A DNA stretch of 64,000 nucleotides, from the NCBI GenBank assembly GCA_033032175.1, contig CM065326.1, positions 14,086,299-14,150,298 of the forward strand, written 5' to 3'. Origin of the DNA: Saturnia japonica. Its lineage: Eukaryota; Arthropoda; Insecta; Lepidoptera; Saturniidae. Below are positions 34,697 to 47,100 of this stretch, one piece after another (within the stretch, counting starts at the first letter, position 1; every line of letters begins with the position of its first letter). Under the pieces are notes generated by a model, which saw only the letters and a program-made list of their open reading frames with translations, ran no database searches and had not been told where the DNA came from. The translations under genes were made by a program, and so were the position numbers.

Positions 34697-34906
34697 CTAA
34701 CCCATGACACTATAATAACCTTTTGACAGTAAACACTGCTTGACACAGTCCTTAAACTTGTTTTCCGGTAAATCAGTAATGTGCTTCGGGGTCTTGTTAT
34801 AGAACCTAACACTATTACCTAAAAAACTTTTATTATTAATAATAAAATCTAAAAAAGGGTTTGAATTATGTCCATTCCTAGTAATAAATCTAAAACAAAC
34901 AAACAA
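34697..34906 (-). mobile_element. LINE ORF2 C-terminal remnant
   Basis: The minus-strand reading SFLGNSVRFYNKTPKHITDL followed by PENKFK is the typical extreme C-terminus of CR1/Jockey-type LINE polyproteins. A short sister fragment is at about 18510-18600. It begins 13 bp past the nop9 stop codon, so nop9 transcripts probably include it as 3' UTR. Confidence 0.72.
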
Positions 34907-34917
34907 TTTTTTTTACA

Positions 34918-34923
34918 TTTATT
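34918..34923 (-). terminator. candidate nop9 polyadenylation signal overlapping the stop codon
   Basis: On the minus strand the stop context AAAAAATAAATG contains AATAAA. A second AATAAA lies near 34829 inside the LINE remnant. Which is used is unknown. Confidence 0.45.
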
Positions 34924-35155
34924 TTTTATCAATGTTCTTCAAGCGACTCTGCTCCCATTTCTTCTGGGACAACTTGAACGTGTCCACGTCCAGCTTGCTA
35001 GCGATCAGTCTGCCGTATGCAGTGCTGTTTAACAGGTTACTCTTCTCCGATATCTCCGCCATTATCTTGAGCTTCTGCTCATCAGATGCCACCTCGAAGA
35101 TCTGTTCGAACGCCCTCGACCCGTACTGGGAGAGAGCCAGTTTCTGGTAATAACC
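34919..35155 (-). CDS. nop9: nop9 exon 8 and stop
   Basis: Acceptor TTTTTCAG, 78 codons from GYYQKLALSQYGSRAFEQIF to a basic end and TAA (34919-34921). The plus-strand frame at 34932-35150 is a shadow. Confidence 0.92.
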   Translation of the reverse strand, partial: GYYQKLALSQYGSRAFEQIFEVASDEQKLKIMAEISEKSNLLNSTAYGRLIASKLDVDTFKLSQKKWEQSRLKNIDKK

Positions 35156-38100
35156 CTGAAAAATTTAATATCAAGTTACAGATAATTGCCAGAATTTAAT
35201 AATTTTTTTTATTTAATTTATTTGATAGTTTTATTTACTGTAGAAATTTGTGTACTTTTGTTGAATTTGGATATGCTTCGATGGGGCTGGCATACACCAC
35301 CTGTAAAAGCCCCATAAATAAAGAGGGGAAAAAAAATTCCTTGGTGTAAAAGAGACGGAAAAGGTCGCCCTTTTATGACAGAGCAAAACCGCAATCAAGA
35401 TATTTCTACTCATTTCCTTTAATTCAAGATTTAATAAACATCAATATAATAAAAAATGTTTTATTTGTATGATTTCAATTTATAAAATTAATTCATTAGC
35501 TTAGTTGTTGTAAGCGCGACTACTACAATCGAGGTCCTGGGTTCAAGTCCCAGGTCGAGCAAAATGTTATTGGACTTTTTTTATGAAATTCTCAGTAGCA
35601 ACTCGGAGTTTGGCTTTGTGCCCGATTAATGGTAATAGGCTCGCCCCCTATTAAATGGGACCTCAAAAACATACACGGCGAACTGTGGGTGTACATTTCT
35701 GCCTAACCCTTCGGGATACAGGCCTGTTGGTAAGTTATGTTATGTTTTAAATATTTTTTTATTAATTAGTTTCATGATTTGAATTTAAATGATTAATTAA
35801 TTTTACATTACGTAAATTTATGTTATTAATGAACTTTACATGAAAATAGTTTATGTTATTAATCTTACATATATTATCGTAAATAATGGACGCAGATATT
35901 TAATATGAAGATTGGTTTTAATAGATCTCAGAGTAACTCACTTTCAATCTCCATATAAGCTTATCCCTGGCTTTGACTCCAACGCACTGACCCTTGCAGA
36001 GAGCGTCGGCCACGTGACAGCCCTTCGCATCACAAAGGACCACCATCAACTGTTCCGGAGTCAGCTCCAGTAGACCGGTCACAGCTTTCGCTGGACGCTG
36101 CCGATATTATTATTATTATAAATAATCTAAACATTACCTTAATCAACGACCAGTATCTAGATAGACACTTTATAAAAGCAAGAGATCAACGAATATGACT
36201 GATAAATCAGATGCAAACAGTCTTGAAACAAAATAAAAAAAAAACAGCCTACAAGCCTCTCTGCAGTTGGATATGCATTGACTGATCCCGAAACGTGACA
36301 AATCAAAACAGCGTCATTGTGACCAGTTTATTACCATGCGCATGGTGGTTGCGATTCAGTCGGATACTTCATCGAATTCAATGATGGCTCAGTTGGGAGC
36401 TTGGAAGGACATCGCGTCGATCGAAATGTGTTCGAATCCTTACAATGAACCTGAGCGCCCGGTGAAGGAAAACATCCTGGTGAAACCATAGCATGATGGT
36501 AGGTATGGTATGGTGTTCCGGCACATGCACTTAAGACTACTTAAGATCGGTTGAAAAGTGATCAATATGTACCTGAAAATCCAAAACAGTCTGCAATATC
36601 ACAGATCCGTGTACGTTGATGAAGTAATCCTTGTCGAGCTGGGAGAGGTCTACCATGTCGACCGGCAGCAAGCGGAGACACAGTACTGAGAAATACTTTT
36701 GATTTTCTTGGTCACTGCATTTCAATGCTTTTTCTAAACTCTGCAATAATAACATAAATAAAGAAAAATATTTTATCCGAAATTTCTTAGCTACTTACTT
36801 CTACCTGCAATAGATTAACAGTAGTTTCGCCCCCCTATAACACAAAACATTTCAATAATAAACAAGTTTGTTAATAAATAAATGTGTAAATGAAATGTCT
36901 TAAACAGATGACAATAGTAATTAAGAAAATAAATAAATAATAGTAATAAATTAAATAACAATACTTAAACCATATTACTTGAAAAAAAGTTATCCTTTAC
37001 AGGACGCTCGGAAGACGTGAAACATTTCAGTGAATATTCAAAAAAGAACAAAAAAACCCGGATGATCCTGAAACACGACAAACCAAACCAAAAAGTCACT
37101 GTGAAAATATTTATTTTATTACTATATGTATGGTGGTACAAATCGGAATTCCTGATTTGGAAACCTAATAAGGAAACCTGACGTGTGCGGCTAGTCTAAA
37201 AGGATCTATTTAGCGTTGGGCAATAGTTTCCGACAGCACGATAAAATTATTTACGAACGGGCAAAAATGCCCGGCAGAACAAACGATAAGAGATTGTATA
37301 GTGGTACTTACGGCAATAAAATGGGTCTGTTTGGCTTTGATCCTGAGACAGGCCTTTGCGATGGCTACTATCACCCCGGTGTTCCCGCATGCCAACAGCG
37401 CGCCGAACTTGTCAGACAGCTCATCAAACATTGGCTCGAACTAGTGACAGAGACATAAATAATATTAACGTCCATTCTTTCCCACGGTAAATATATAAGT
37501 CACATAACATCGAATTTAAGTTACGATACATCTCTAAAATAAACATTTGACATATGTCATGCAACCTTTCTTATGAGGAACAAAGTATAATATACTTATA
37601 TTGTAAAGTACATGAATGGCACTGGCAAAATTGATAAATTATAAAACCATACATAGACCATCAAAAAAACTATTTATCCATATTAACAGTAACATTAAAG
37701 TTTTAGTAGGGCGTTCTGACCACTGAACTAACGAGTCCAAAGGAAAAAAGAAAAAAAAATCCAAGTCCGGCGAAGCTGTAAAAGCCGCAGCGGCTCTGTT
37801 TTTGGATAGGGCCCCTAAGGCTAACAGTGTAGTCAGTTCAAAAAAAAAAAAACATTAAAATTTTTATGGAGTTTTTAAGCGGAATCCTAATGTGACATGA
37901 TGTGGTTTTTATTTTTCATTCATTAACTTTTTTATATTTTTTTAATAACTCGGCTCATTGGCGGTTCTGTCCCTGATGGTAAGAACAGTACAATCCAAAC
38001 ACGATTCACGATTCCAAGTCTCTGAGATGTAGTAGAGATAACATTCCCGAAGTAATCCTTTGAGGTGAGGTCACTGCGAATATCCACACCTAGGATATTT

Positions 38101-41100
38101 AAGACTGTCACACATTGCTAGTTTTTGTGAACCCTATATTATGCAAAACTGGTGGCGTTGTAGTTTGGTTATTGTGCATATTTGAAATCGATTATAAATA
38201 TAAACTGGAAACATGCATTTTGAATTGTCACAAAAACTCCCTACATAGTTCAAACAAGGGAGCCACTCTCTTGTTTAAAATCACTTTGAAGATTTGAAAA
38301 AACGATGATGGTTTACACAACATTGACACTGGAAACAAAAACAAGAAGAAGATGAAAAAACAGAGGTCATGGCTTCAGCCTTTATATAAATTGCATCTAG
38401 ACATGGATTATTAATACATCTGACTTGGCTGCATGGTCTAGATACCTTTGCCTTTTCCTTTCACAAAGAATGGGAAAACTATACAAAAAAATATATTGAA
38501 ATAAATCTTTTTCTACCTCCTCTTTGATGTTGCAGTGGTCGATCAGCCTCTGGACAGTGAAATTCAGCATGGGCAGTGAGGCTAATTGCCCGAGACGGTT
38601 TATGAAGCACTTCGCATATATCTGAGTATACATCTTTTTCTTGGCAACGAATAAAGCAGCCTCCAGTGCTCTAGACATACAGATAACTACACATACTTTA
38701 ACTCAGCTTTGCGACGGCATGTCCGTGAGCTTAAACATGCAATTATTACAGTTCAAAAAATCTCTAAGTATCTCTATCTGTCTGTTTGTTCTCTTAACAC
38801 GAAGACCACTTATCCCAAATTACATTTTTTCCCCTTGCTAGGTTATCTGGCCAGATTATACAATATATTTTGTTATATAAAGTTAACCTATTAATATTTA
38901 GTACATATTTCACTAATATACGCTATAACTGCAGGCATACATAATCATACATACACTCATACTCAAATACCCAACACACATACGTGTCATGCACCCTATC
39001 CGAATTGTTCTAATTTCATTTGTAGTCCAATATTAATTTAATCTTGGAAGGAACCAACTGCAAAAATTCAGGTTTTCCTAGTTTGGTAATTGGGGACACT
39101 TGCTTTGAATCTTTCTTCGTTGTTAAATAAACTTTTTTGAGTATTTTTTGTCTATTTTAGTTGTCAGTACCATAGTAAGTAACGTTGCACATAGTATGAA
39201 AAAAAAAACACGAAAATTCACAAAAAATAATTTTATAGAAGAAGTTATTTAGGATTTTACCGTGCATAATTTTTTTAATAACATTTATTATCACTATCAA
39301 AGTTTTTTATTATAATAATTGATAGTCGAAATACACGTTTTATAAGGTTATATCGTAATTTGCACGACCTAACAATTTACCTTCTAGGGACACTTCATGC
39401 AGTACTTTTTATGATAAACAAAGTATAGTAAAGATTACCTTATGTCTTTTTTGTATTATACATATTTTGATAATGTCTTTGATGAAATAGATTAACATGA
39501 CGTTTTAATTATGAGGATGCACCCTCTAACATTTGAAGTATAGGTATTTCTAAAATCCATTGCTGTTGCTCTGTACCCGAAACCTCACCGAATAGACTTC
39601 GAGAGTAACAACTGCTGTTCGGGCTGTATATACATAAGTAAAATGAACAAAATCATAGTTTCGTGTTCCTCTGTTTCCTCATCCAAAACTGAAACTATTT
39701 TAATCGTATTTCAAGAATAATTTAAGAGATACTTTGGCTGTATCTGTATATTTAACTTTTTATTTTGTATTTTTATTTGAATTTCTGAACATGACGGCTT
39801 TTTAAGGGGTCCTAGTTTTTATAATCATTTATTTATGAATTAAATCAGAGACATGGTAGTGGTAGATATGGATTTTATGGTATAAAAATATTTGCTCTAG
39901 TACCATTATTCAGGGAAGAATCAGGGGAATACATTTGTATGGGCAAAACACTGCCAGCATTTCCTATTAAAGTTTCATAAGGCTACAATACAATCATAGT
40001 GTATTTTTATTAACACTTGCATGGAGACAATACAGCAAGATAAAGAAACTCACCTAACAGCAGATTCCGACTCAAATACAGGTGGAAGAGGTCTACTCTC
40101 TATGCTCTTTTCTTCTCCATCATAATCCTCAACATCAATTTTATCCTTCTTCTCATCATCAGCTGTCAAAACCCAGTCATCAGGAACGAAGCTTTCAATA
40201 AGCAGTTTCTTCAAGAGATCATTTGTCAATGATTTATCTACATTCTTAACGGCATACAGCAGCACCTGTAAAGAAAGGCAAGGCTATAGCAGCAAGAAAC
40301 ATAATAAACTATGTAATTGTGCATTAATGTGTCAATTATTTCACAAAAAGCCTTTTTTCTATGGTCTTAGTATGACTTTTAGGGTTCCGTACCTTATAAT
40401 CCATACTAATATAATAAATAGAAAAGTTTTTTGTTTGTTTAAAGACGCTAATTCGAAAAATTCTTTTTTATATGATAGCCAGATTCACGAGGTTAATAGT
40501 ATCGGCTATCTAATACAGGGTGTCCGCCGGGAAGGTATACTACTTTGTTTGTTTATAATTTTTGATTAAATGAAAGAGAATGGATCTTATATTGATAAAT
40601 TGTTTTATTTAATGTCGGCAATTATGTATGGAATACAATATCAGATAAATGTCTGCCTCTGTTAGCCTCACAAATGCGAGCCCTTTTGAGCACATTTTTC
40701 ATTACATTCTCACACATTTCACGCGGTATTTCATTAATTTCATCACGACTATTTTGTTTGCGTTGCTCAAGCGTTTCTGGTTTATTTGCATAAACCTTGC
40801 TTTTCAGATATCTCCACAAAAAGAAGTCCGGAGCAGTCAAATCAGGCGACCGTGGAGGCCAATCAACATGACCATTTCTTGAAATAACTTGTTGTGGAAA
40901 GAGGTCTCCCAGTAATTCCATTATAATCCTGACTGTATGCGATGTGGCACCGTCTTGTTGATACCACACGTTAATCAAGCCCAAAGCATGCAGTTGTGGC
41001 GTTAAAAACTTTTCAATCATATCACGATATCACTCCCCATTCACAGTTACCGTTATGCAGTTTTCATTTTCAAAGAAGTAAGGTCCAATGATTCCTCCTG

Positions 41101-44100
41101 ACCAAATTGCACACCAGACTGTCACTTTTAATGGATGCAAAGGTGACTGCTTGCGCCGTTGGAAGCGCAGCGCATTTAATACTACTAATTGAGTGGACTG
41201 TATTTGCGGGGATTGTGATCAGCTATATGGATATAGGATAGGAATTTGGCACATACCTCGTGGTGGAGGCGCGGCGACGAACTGTTTGCATGTGCCAAGG
41301 AAGGGAGGGTAAGCGGAGATAGAAAAAGTTGCGAACCGATCACAATATCGCACAATATTTAAAACTATATAAAAGCGGCGCAACCAGGTGACTGATGAAT
41401 AATTTGTGGGTTTTCGATTGCCCAGAACCGACTATTCTGTTTATTCACATATCCATTCAAATGGAAATGTGCCTCGTCACTCATTATGATTTTTTCATGA
41501 AAAACAAAATAGCCCATCCAAACCGGAATCAGTGGTTTATTCTAAATTATATAAGGGTGAAACCGGCGTGTAAAGCCCCATTTTTTCTCGAAAGGACTTT
41601 AAAAAATACGGTTTCTAGGTGAACATATTGAAAAGATATGGTACTAAATAGTTAAAATACTGCTGATGGACCGATTATTAAAATGTATAGTTAGGGTACT
41701 TCCCACAGACTTTAATGTTGGCTACCAATAAGTAAATCCCTTACCATGAATTAAAAATATATACTCACTTGTAATAATGCTGAAGTTAAGTTTTGATATG
41801 GTAAATCCTTAAACTGAGGCCAGGCAGATAGCCTATTAGCAAATTCCCTGACAATCTCCTTAAACTCATCTGGAACAACCTTGTAGACCATTTCTGTTGT
41901 ATGTGGGGGTATACCTTTTTTATCACCCACTGTAGTTTTAAACATATTCACTTTAGGTTTCTCTCCGGGGAGCAAATTAATTCCGCTTAGACATTTCAAA
42001 CTACTGCGTAGTATATGGTTAGCATAATTGTCCCAAACAAAATCTTCAAGATTGTTTAATGCATATTTACATATTTTTAATGTGAATTCATGGCATTGCT
42101 TTATATGTTCATCACTGTATGTAGTATTTCTGTTTTTCAATTTTCTTTTCTTTTTAGGTGTTTCATTTTCTGTATTTTCATTTTCAGATGGGTTATTTTG
42201 TAAATGCTCTGTTGCTCTGTGACAAGATACCCGTAACAAAGTTTCAATTACATGACTAGTGAAATTGTCAGAACATAACCTACGTAGTTCCGGGGACAAT
42301 GTGTCTATGAAACGTTCCAAGTCTTCAGGCGAGGCATACGGTAAAAGAAGTTCCACTACACGACACCCAAGCTGATTCCCTACTACATTTAACTCTTCGT
42401 CTTTCGTTCTTTCTAGAACATTGTTTACTAGCACATCTGAAAAATAATAAAAATATATATAAAAAAATTAAATTAAATGTTATATATATATATAAATATG
42501 TGAGGAGAAAACTTTGAACTCTTTTTTAAGCATATTGTGCCAAAGGAGGACTGTGAGATTTGGAATGATTTAAATTCACATGAAGAAGTGAGTGCAGAAA
42601 GCTAAAATGTGTTTATATAATGTGTTTAATACGTTAAATTAAATAATACTGCCGATACTACTCCAACCGACGCCATCAAACATAAACACCCGAAAACGTT
42701 GACACTGAGTGAAAAGAAACAGCAAATGATTTAATATTCATTGTACATATGCATAGTGCAAATGTAAAACGGATAATACTCTCTAATCAAATAGAAGCTG
42801 GTCGAATTTCAACCCCTGGGTGACCGCTATTAATGTAAATTTGTAACTAACTGACTTACTGACTGACATTGATATCTGTATATTGGCCTAACTACGTATT
42901 ATTGGTATTAGTCCTAGCTAATACCATGAAAATTTTTGTGTTCCTTTTAGAGTTAGCAAAGATTTTTAGAAATTAAACCTCTAAGGTGGTAAAAAATGGG
43001 ATAAAAGCTTGTATGAAAATCTATCATTTTTGAGGATAGCTAATAATATAGCAGTATTAAAATGGGCGCGTGCGTCTGCCCACAACAAATGTGCTACGTC
43101 AACCGATACAGAGCGGGACCGCGCACCGAGGGCGCGAACGCGACGGAAACGATTCCCTCGTACTCTGTATAACCGACGGCGGATAACACGCTACGGTAAC
43201 CAGCTGTCTGGAAACCAGTGCGTGCGAGCCCCTCTCACTACGTGCGACTGACCCTGCTCACACCCGAAACTACTAGGCGTGAAGAGGGCGAAACATTAAG
43301 GTACACACGCAGTGAGGTGCCTGCTGGTAGGCGCGGCGATGACGTAGCACGGAGCGGAATGGACTGGGTCGCTGGCGGGTTGAATACTTGTGAAGATGCA
43401 AATGACACACAGGTACCACAATAAAATTCGCTGTATTCTTCAAGACACAATACAATTTGTTGGTACTATCTTCTGGGTACTGTTTCTTCCAGTTTCTTGA
43501 GTATTGAGTCTTCAGCTTGTGGCACCCGTGTGTGCCGGTTGGCCTTTTTTTTTTTTTTTTTTTTTTTTTAGAACTGACTACACTGTTAGCCTTAGGGGCC
43601 CTATCGTCAAACAGAGCCGCTGCGGCTTTTATAGCTTCACCGGACTTGTGCCGGTTGGCCTTTTTTTTTTTTTTTTTTTTAGAACTGACTACACTGTTAG
43701 CCTTAGGGGCCCTATCGTCAAACAGAGCCGCTGCGGCTTTTACAGCTTCACCGGACTTGGGGGCGAGCGCTTAGGGCACTCAGCCGCGAAAGTTTGTGAC
43801 GACCCGCACGAGGGTGCCAGAGTGGCCGAACCTCGGCTCGGGCGGTCGTCGCGAATGCGAAAAAGTCGCGATCTAACTAATTCCCTAATCTTATGAGAAT
43901 TCGAGCTAACTAATATATACTCATATGCACGTTCCCCTCCTCCTGGGAGGAAGGAGTGGACCATGCGTATGTGTATTTAATAATCGGAATGGTTTTTCTA
44001 CACTAACTAGCGCAATAGTCTAACTAGCGCAAAAAAAGAAAAAAAAAGGTCCCTTACAGAACCTATGTACCTGTGTGGTGTGCACGTGTGTGTGTTCATA

Positions 44101-47100
44101 CGTGTGTAATGTTGTGTGTGGGTAACTAAGTGTTGCACGTATAGTGTCACTTTGTATCGCGCGGGCGGCTGCCTGACCCAAGGGCTTCACACCGAGGAAC
44201 GGACCTAGGCTTGGGTTGCCGCTAGAGAGGGTGGACGTGACGGGTGTGCGGGAGCGAAGTTGACCGCCCGTCCTCTGCGGAGAGAACGGTGGTTACGCGG
44301 GCGTGGGCGGTGGCACGCTCTGTTTGGAGAGACGGTGTCGGCGTAGAACGCGTTAGCTTTTTCGGTTTGGTCGGGCGGGTCAGTGAATATATTACGCGGC
44401 CGGCGTTTTCTCCGGCAGGCGTTGGGGTCGGGAACATAAGAAGCTGCCGCTTTTATTAAGGGGTTCGCGTGGTTCGACGCGGTGTCGAAATACGAGCGAG
44501 AAAGGTGTTTGGCGTATGCATGTATCGAGGGAAGGTCCATATCTCTATGGAGATCCTCCATACGAACAAACCAGGGGGCACCGGTAAGGCGGTGAAGAAA
44601 CTTGTTCTGGATGGCTTGTAAGCGTTCCCAGTTATAACTTGGCATATGTGCGAACGCAACGCAGCTATATGTCATGATCGGACGGATACACATCTTGTAG
44701 AGCGTAAGCTTGTGTCTCGTGGACATTTTGCTTGCAGCACATAACAGAGGATGTAGTCGGGCGAGGGTCCAGGAGGCCCTTTTCCTAACCAGATTGATGT
44801 GGCGTATAAAGGAGAGTCTACTGTCTAGGGTTACACCTAGATATTTGGTCGCCTTTTCCCAGGGGATCGGATTACCGAAGAGTTCAAGGGGATTGTCCTT
44901 GAGTTTTTGCGGTATCTTTGTGGCGGTTTGGTCGAAGAGCACCGCTGCGCTCTTCGTGGGGTTTATGGCTATTCGCCAGTCGTTAAACCACTTCCAGAGA
45001 GTGGTCACGGCTCTTTGGATCCTACATTTGAGGTTTCTCGTTTGCCTTTGAGAGGAGTATATGACTGTATCGTCAGCGTATAGACCTACTTCAACTTTCT
45101 CTTGAAGTTTTGGTAGGTCACTGACGTACAGATTGAAGAGGCTAGGTGCCAGGATGGAACCTTGGGGGACGCCTGAGCGTATGGGATGGGGTGTGGATAG
45201 TTCACCTTCCACTCTGTAGCGAAAGGTGCGGTCTTTGAGGTAATCGCGGATGATTTTAACTAATCTATCGGGGACTTCGTGGGAGTACAGCTTATAGACT
45301 AATCCTTCGTGCCAGACCTTATCAAAGGCCTTGGCTACGTCGAAAAAGACTGCCAGCTTGCGACGGGGTTTGGATAACTCGGAAAAGTTAAACAGAATGT
45401 GCTCCGTGAGGCGGTGCACTTGATGAGTGCAAGAATGTCTAGCACGAAAACCGAATTGCTCAGGCGGGTAGAGGTTTTTCTCCTCTATTACGGATTTGAG
45501 ACGGTTCAGGAGGATCCGCTCATAGATTTTACCTAGGGTATTGAGGAGACTGATAGGGCGGTAGCTGTCGGGAAGCGACGTGCTCTTGCCGGGCTTGTGA
45601 ATACCTATGACAATGGCCGTTTTCCAGACGGCTGGAAAATGGCAGTTGGCTATGGCTACATTGAATATGCAGACCAATAGAGCTATGAGGTGATCGGGAA
45701 GAAGTTTGAGTACTTCGTTCCTGATACCGTCGGGACCTGGTGACTTTCTGAGCTTAAGGCTTTTGAGAATGGCAGAGATTTCCTCAGAAGTGACTGGGGA
45801 CAGGGATTCTGATGCCGGGGGCTTATTCAGCTCCTCCACGCGGGCTTCGATGTCTCTGACTCGGTCGGTGTTCTTGACGCTGTTCGGGGAGCACTGGCTC
45901 TCCAAACAAGCGGCAAGGCACTCCGCCTTGTCGATGGTATCGAAAGCGGGTGTAGTGCCGGGACCCCTTTCGAGGGGGGGCATGCGAGGTTGGGTGTCTA
46001 TTTTAAGGGCGTGGGCTACTTTCCAATAAGTCAGATGTGACGGCCTTAGCCCTTCGACTAAGGTGTCCCATCTGTGACTTTTGAGCTCGGTTATACGGGC
46101 TTTAACCGCTCTCTGAAGTGCGCGTAATCGTGCGCGGTTTGCATCGGTCGGATAAGAGTCATGCGCACGAGTCGCAGCGTTCTTCTCCGTCAACAACGCT
46201 CGCACGTCGGCAGGGAGTACAAAGCGGCGATCGTTCGCCGCTTCGACCTCTCTCGAGGCCTCTCCGATGCCGACTTGGAGGTGGTCAACTAGGGAGTCGA
46301 TTGCGAGATCTACGTGCGCAACTGACTCCAACACGTCCGGGACCCTAACGAGACTGGGCGAGGACTGCCTATCCGCGAGGTAGTGTTTTAATTTTGCATA
46401 GTCAACCATTGTGACTGTAGGAGGGCTGGAGTCATCTAGTTGTCCTAGCTGTAGGATGACCGGGCGATGGTCGGAGTCGAGTTCGTGTACAACCCGAATG
46501 AGTCGTACCTGAAGCGCGATATTTTTCAGGAGGGCTATGTCAAGCACTGTCGGTGTACAGTGATCTTGAAAGTGGGTGGGAGTGGGAGGCGCTATGACGT
46601 CAAAGTTTAACTCGTCCGACAACCCTTCGAGAATAACCCCATTGCTGGTGTCTCTCCAATTGTTGAAGGACGTGTGTCCACTGTTGAGGTCACCTGCGAT
46701 AATGACCGATGTGCCGAGCGAGAGTAGCTTCTCTAGGTCAGACCTGAGAGGTACTTTCGTCGGTGAGAGGTACACAGATACGATCGTTATGGACGGATGA
46801 TCGGTCATTCCTAGTCTACACACGGATACTTCCATATTGGTAAGTATCGGAGGATCTATCGGCATGCAATACAACGAGCGCTTGTAGTAAATGAGAGTGC
46901 CGCCCCCTCGGCCGTCGCGGTCATTTCTAACGATGTTATAGTTTGCGATACTCGGATTGCGTTTACCACGCTTTAAGAGCGTTTCCTGTACTAAGAGAAT
47001 GTCTATTTGGTGATCTTTAAGATAAGTCGCGACGAGATCACGCTGCGGATATAAGTTCCGCGCATTAAAGAAAGAGATGTTTAAACCTCTCGGCTTGAGT

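Noticed and set aside
42434..42436. ATG at the start of the 227-codon minus-strand frame as the nop9 start
   Set aside because: It lies at the splice acceptor; exon 1 at 52163-52361 supplies the conserved N-terminus with matching phase.
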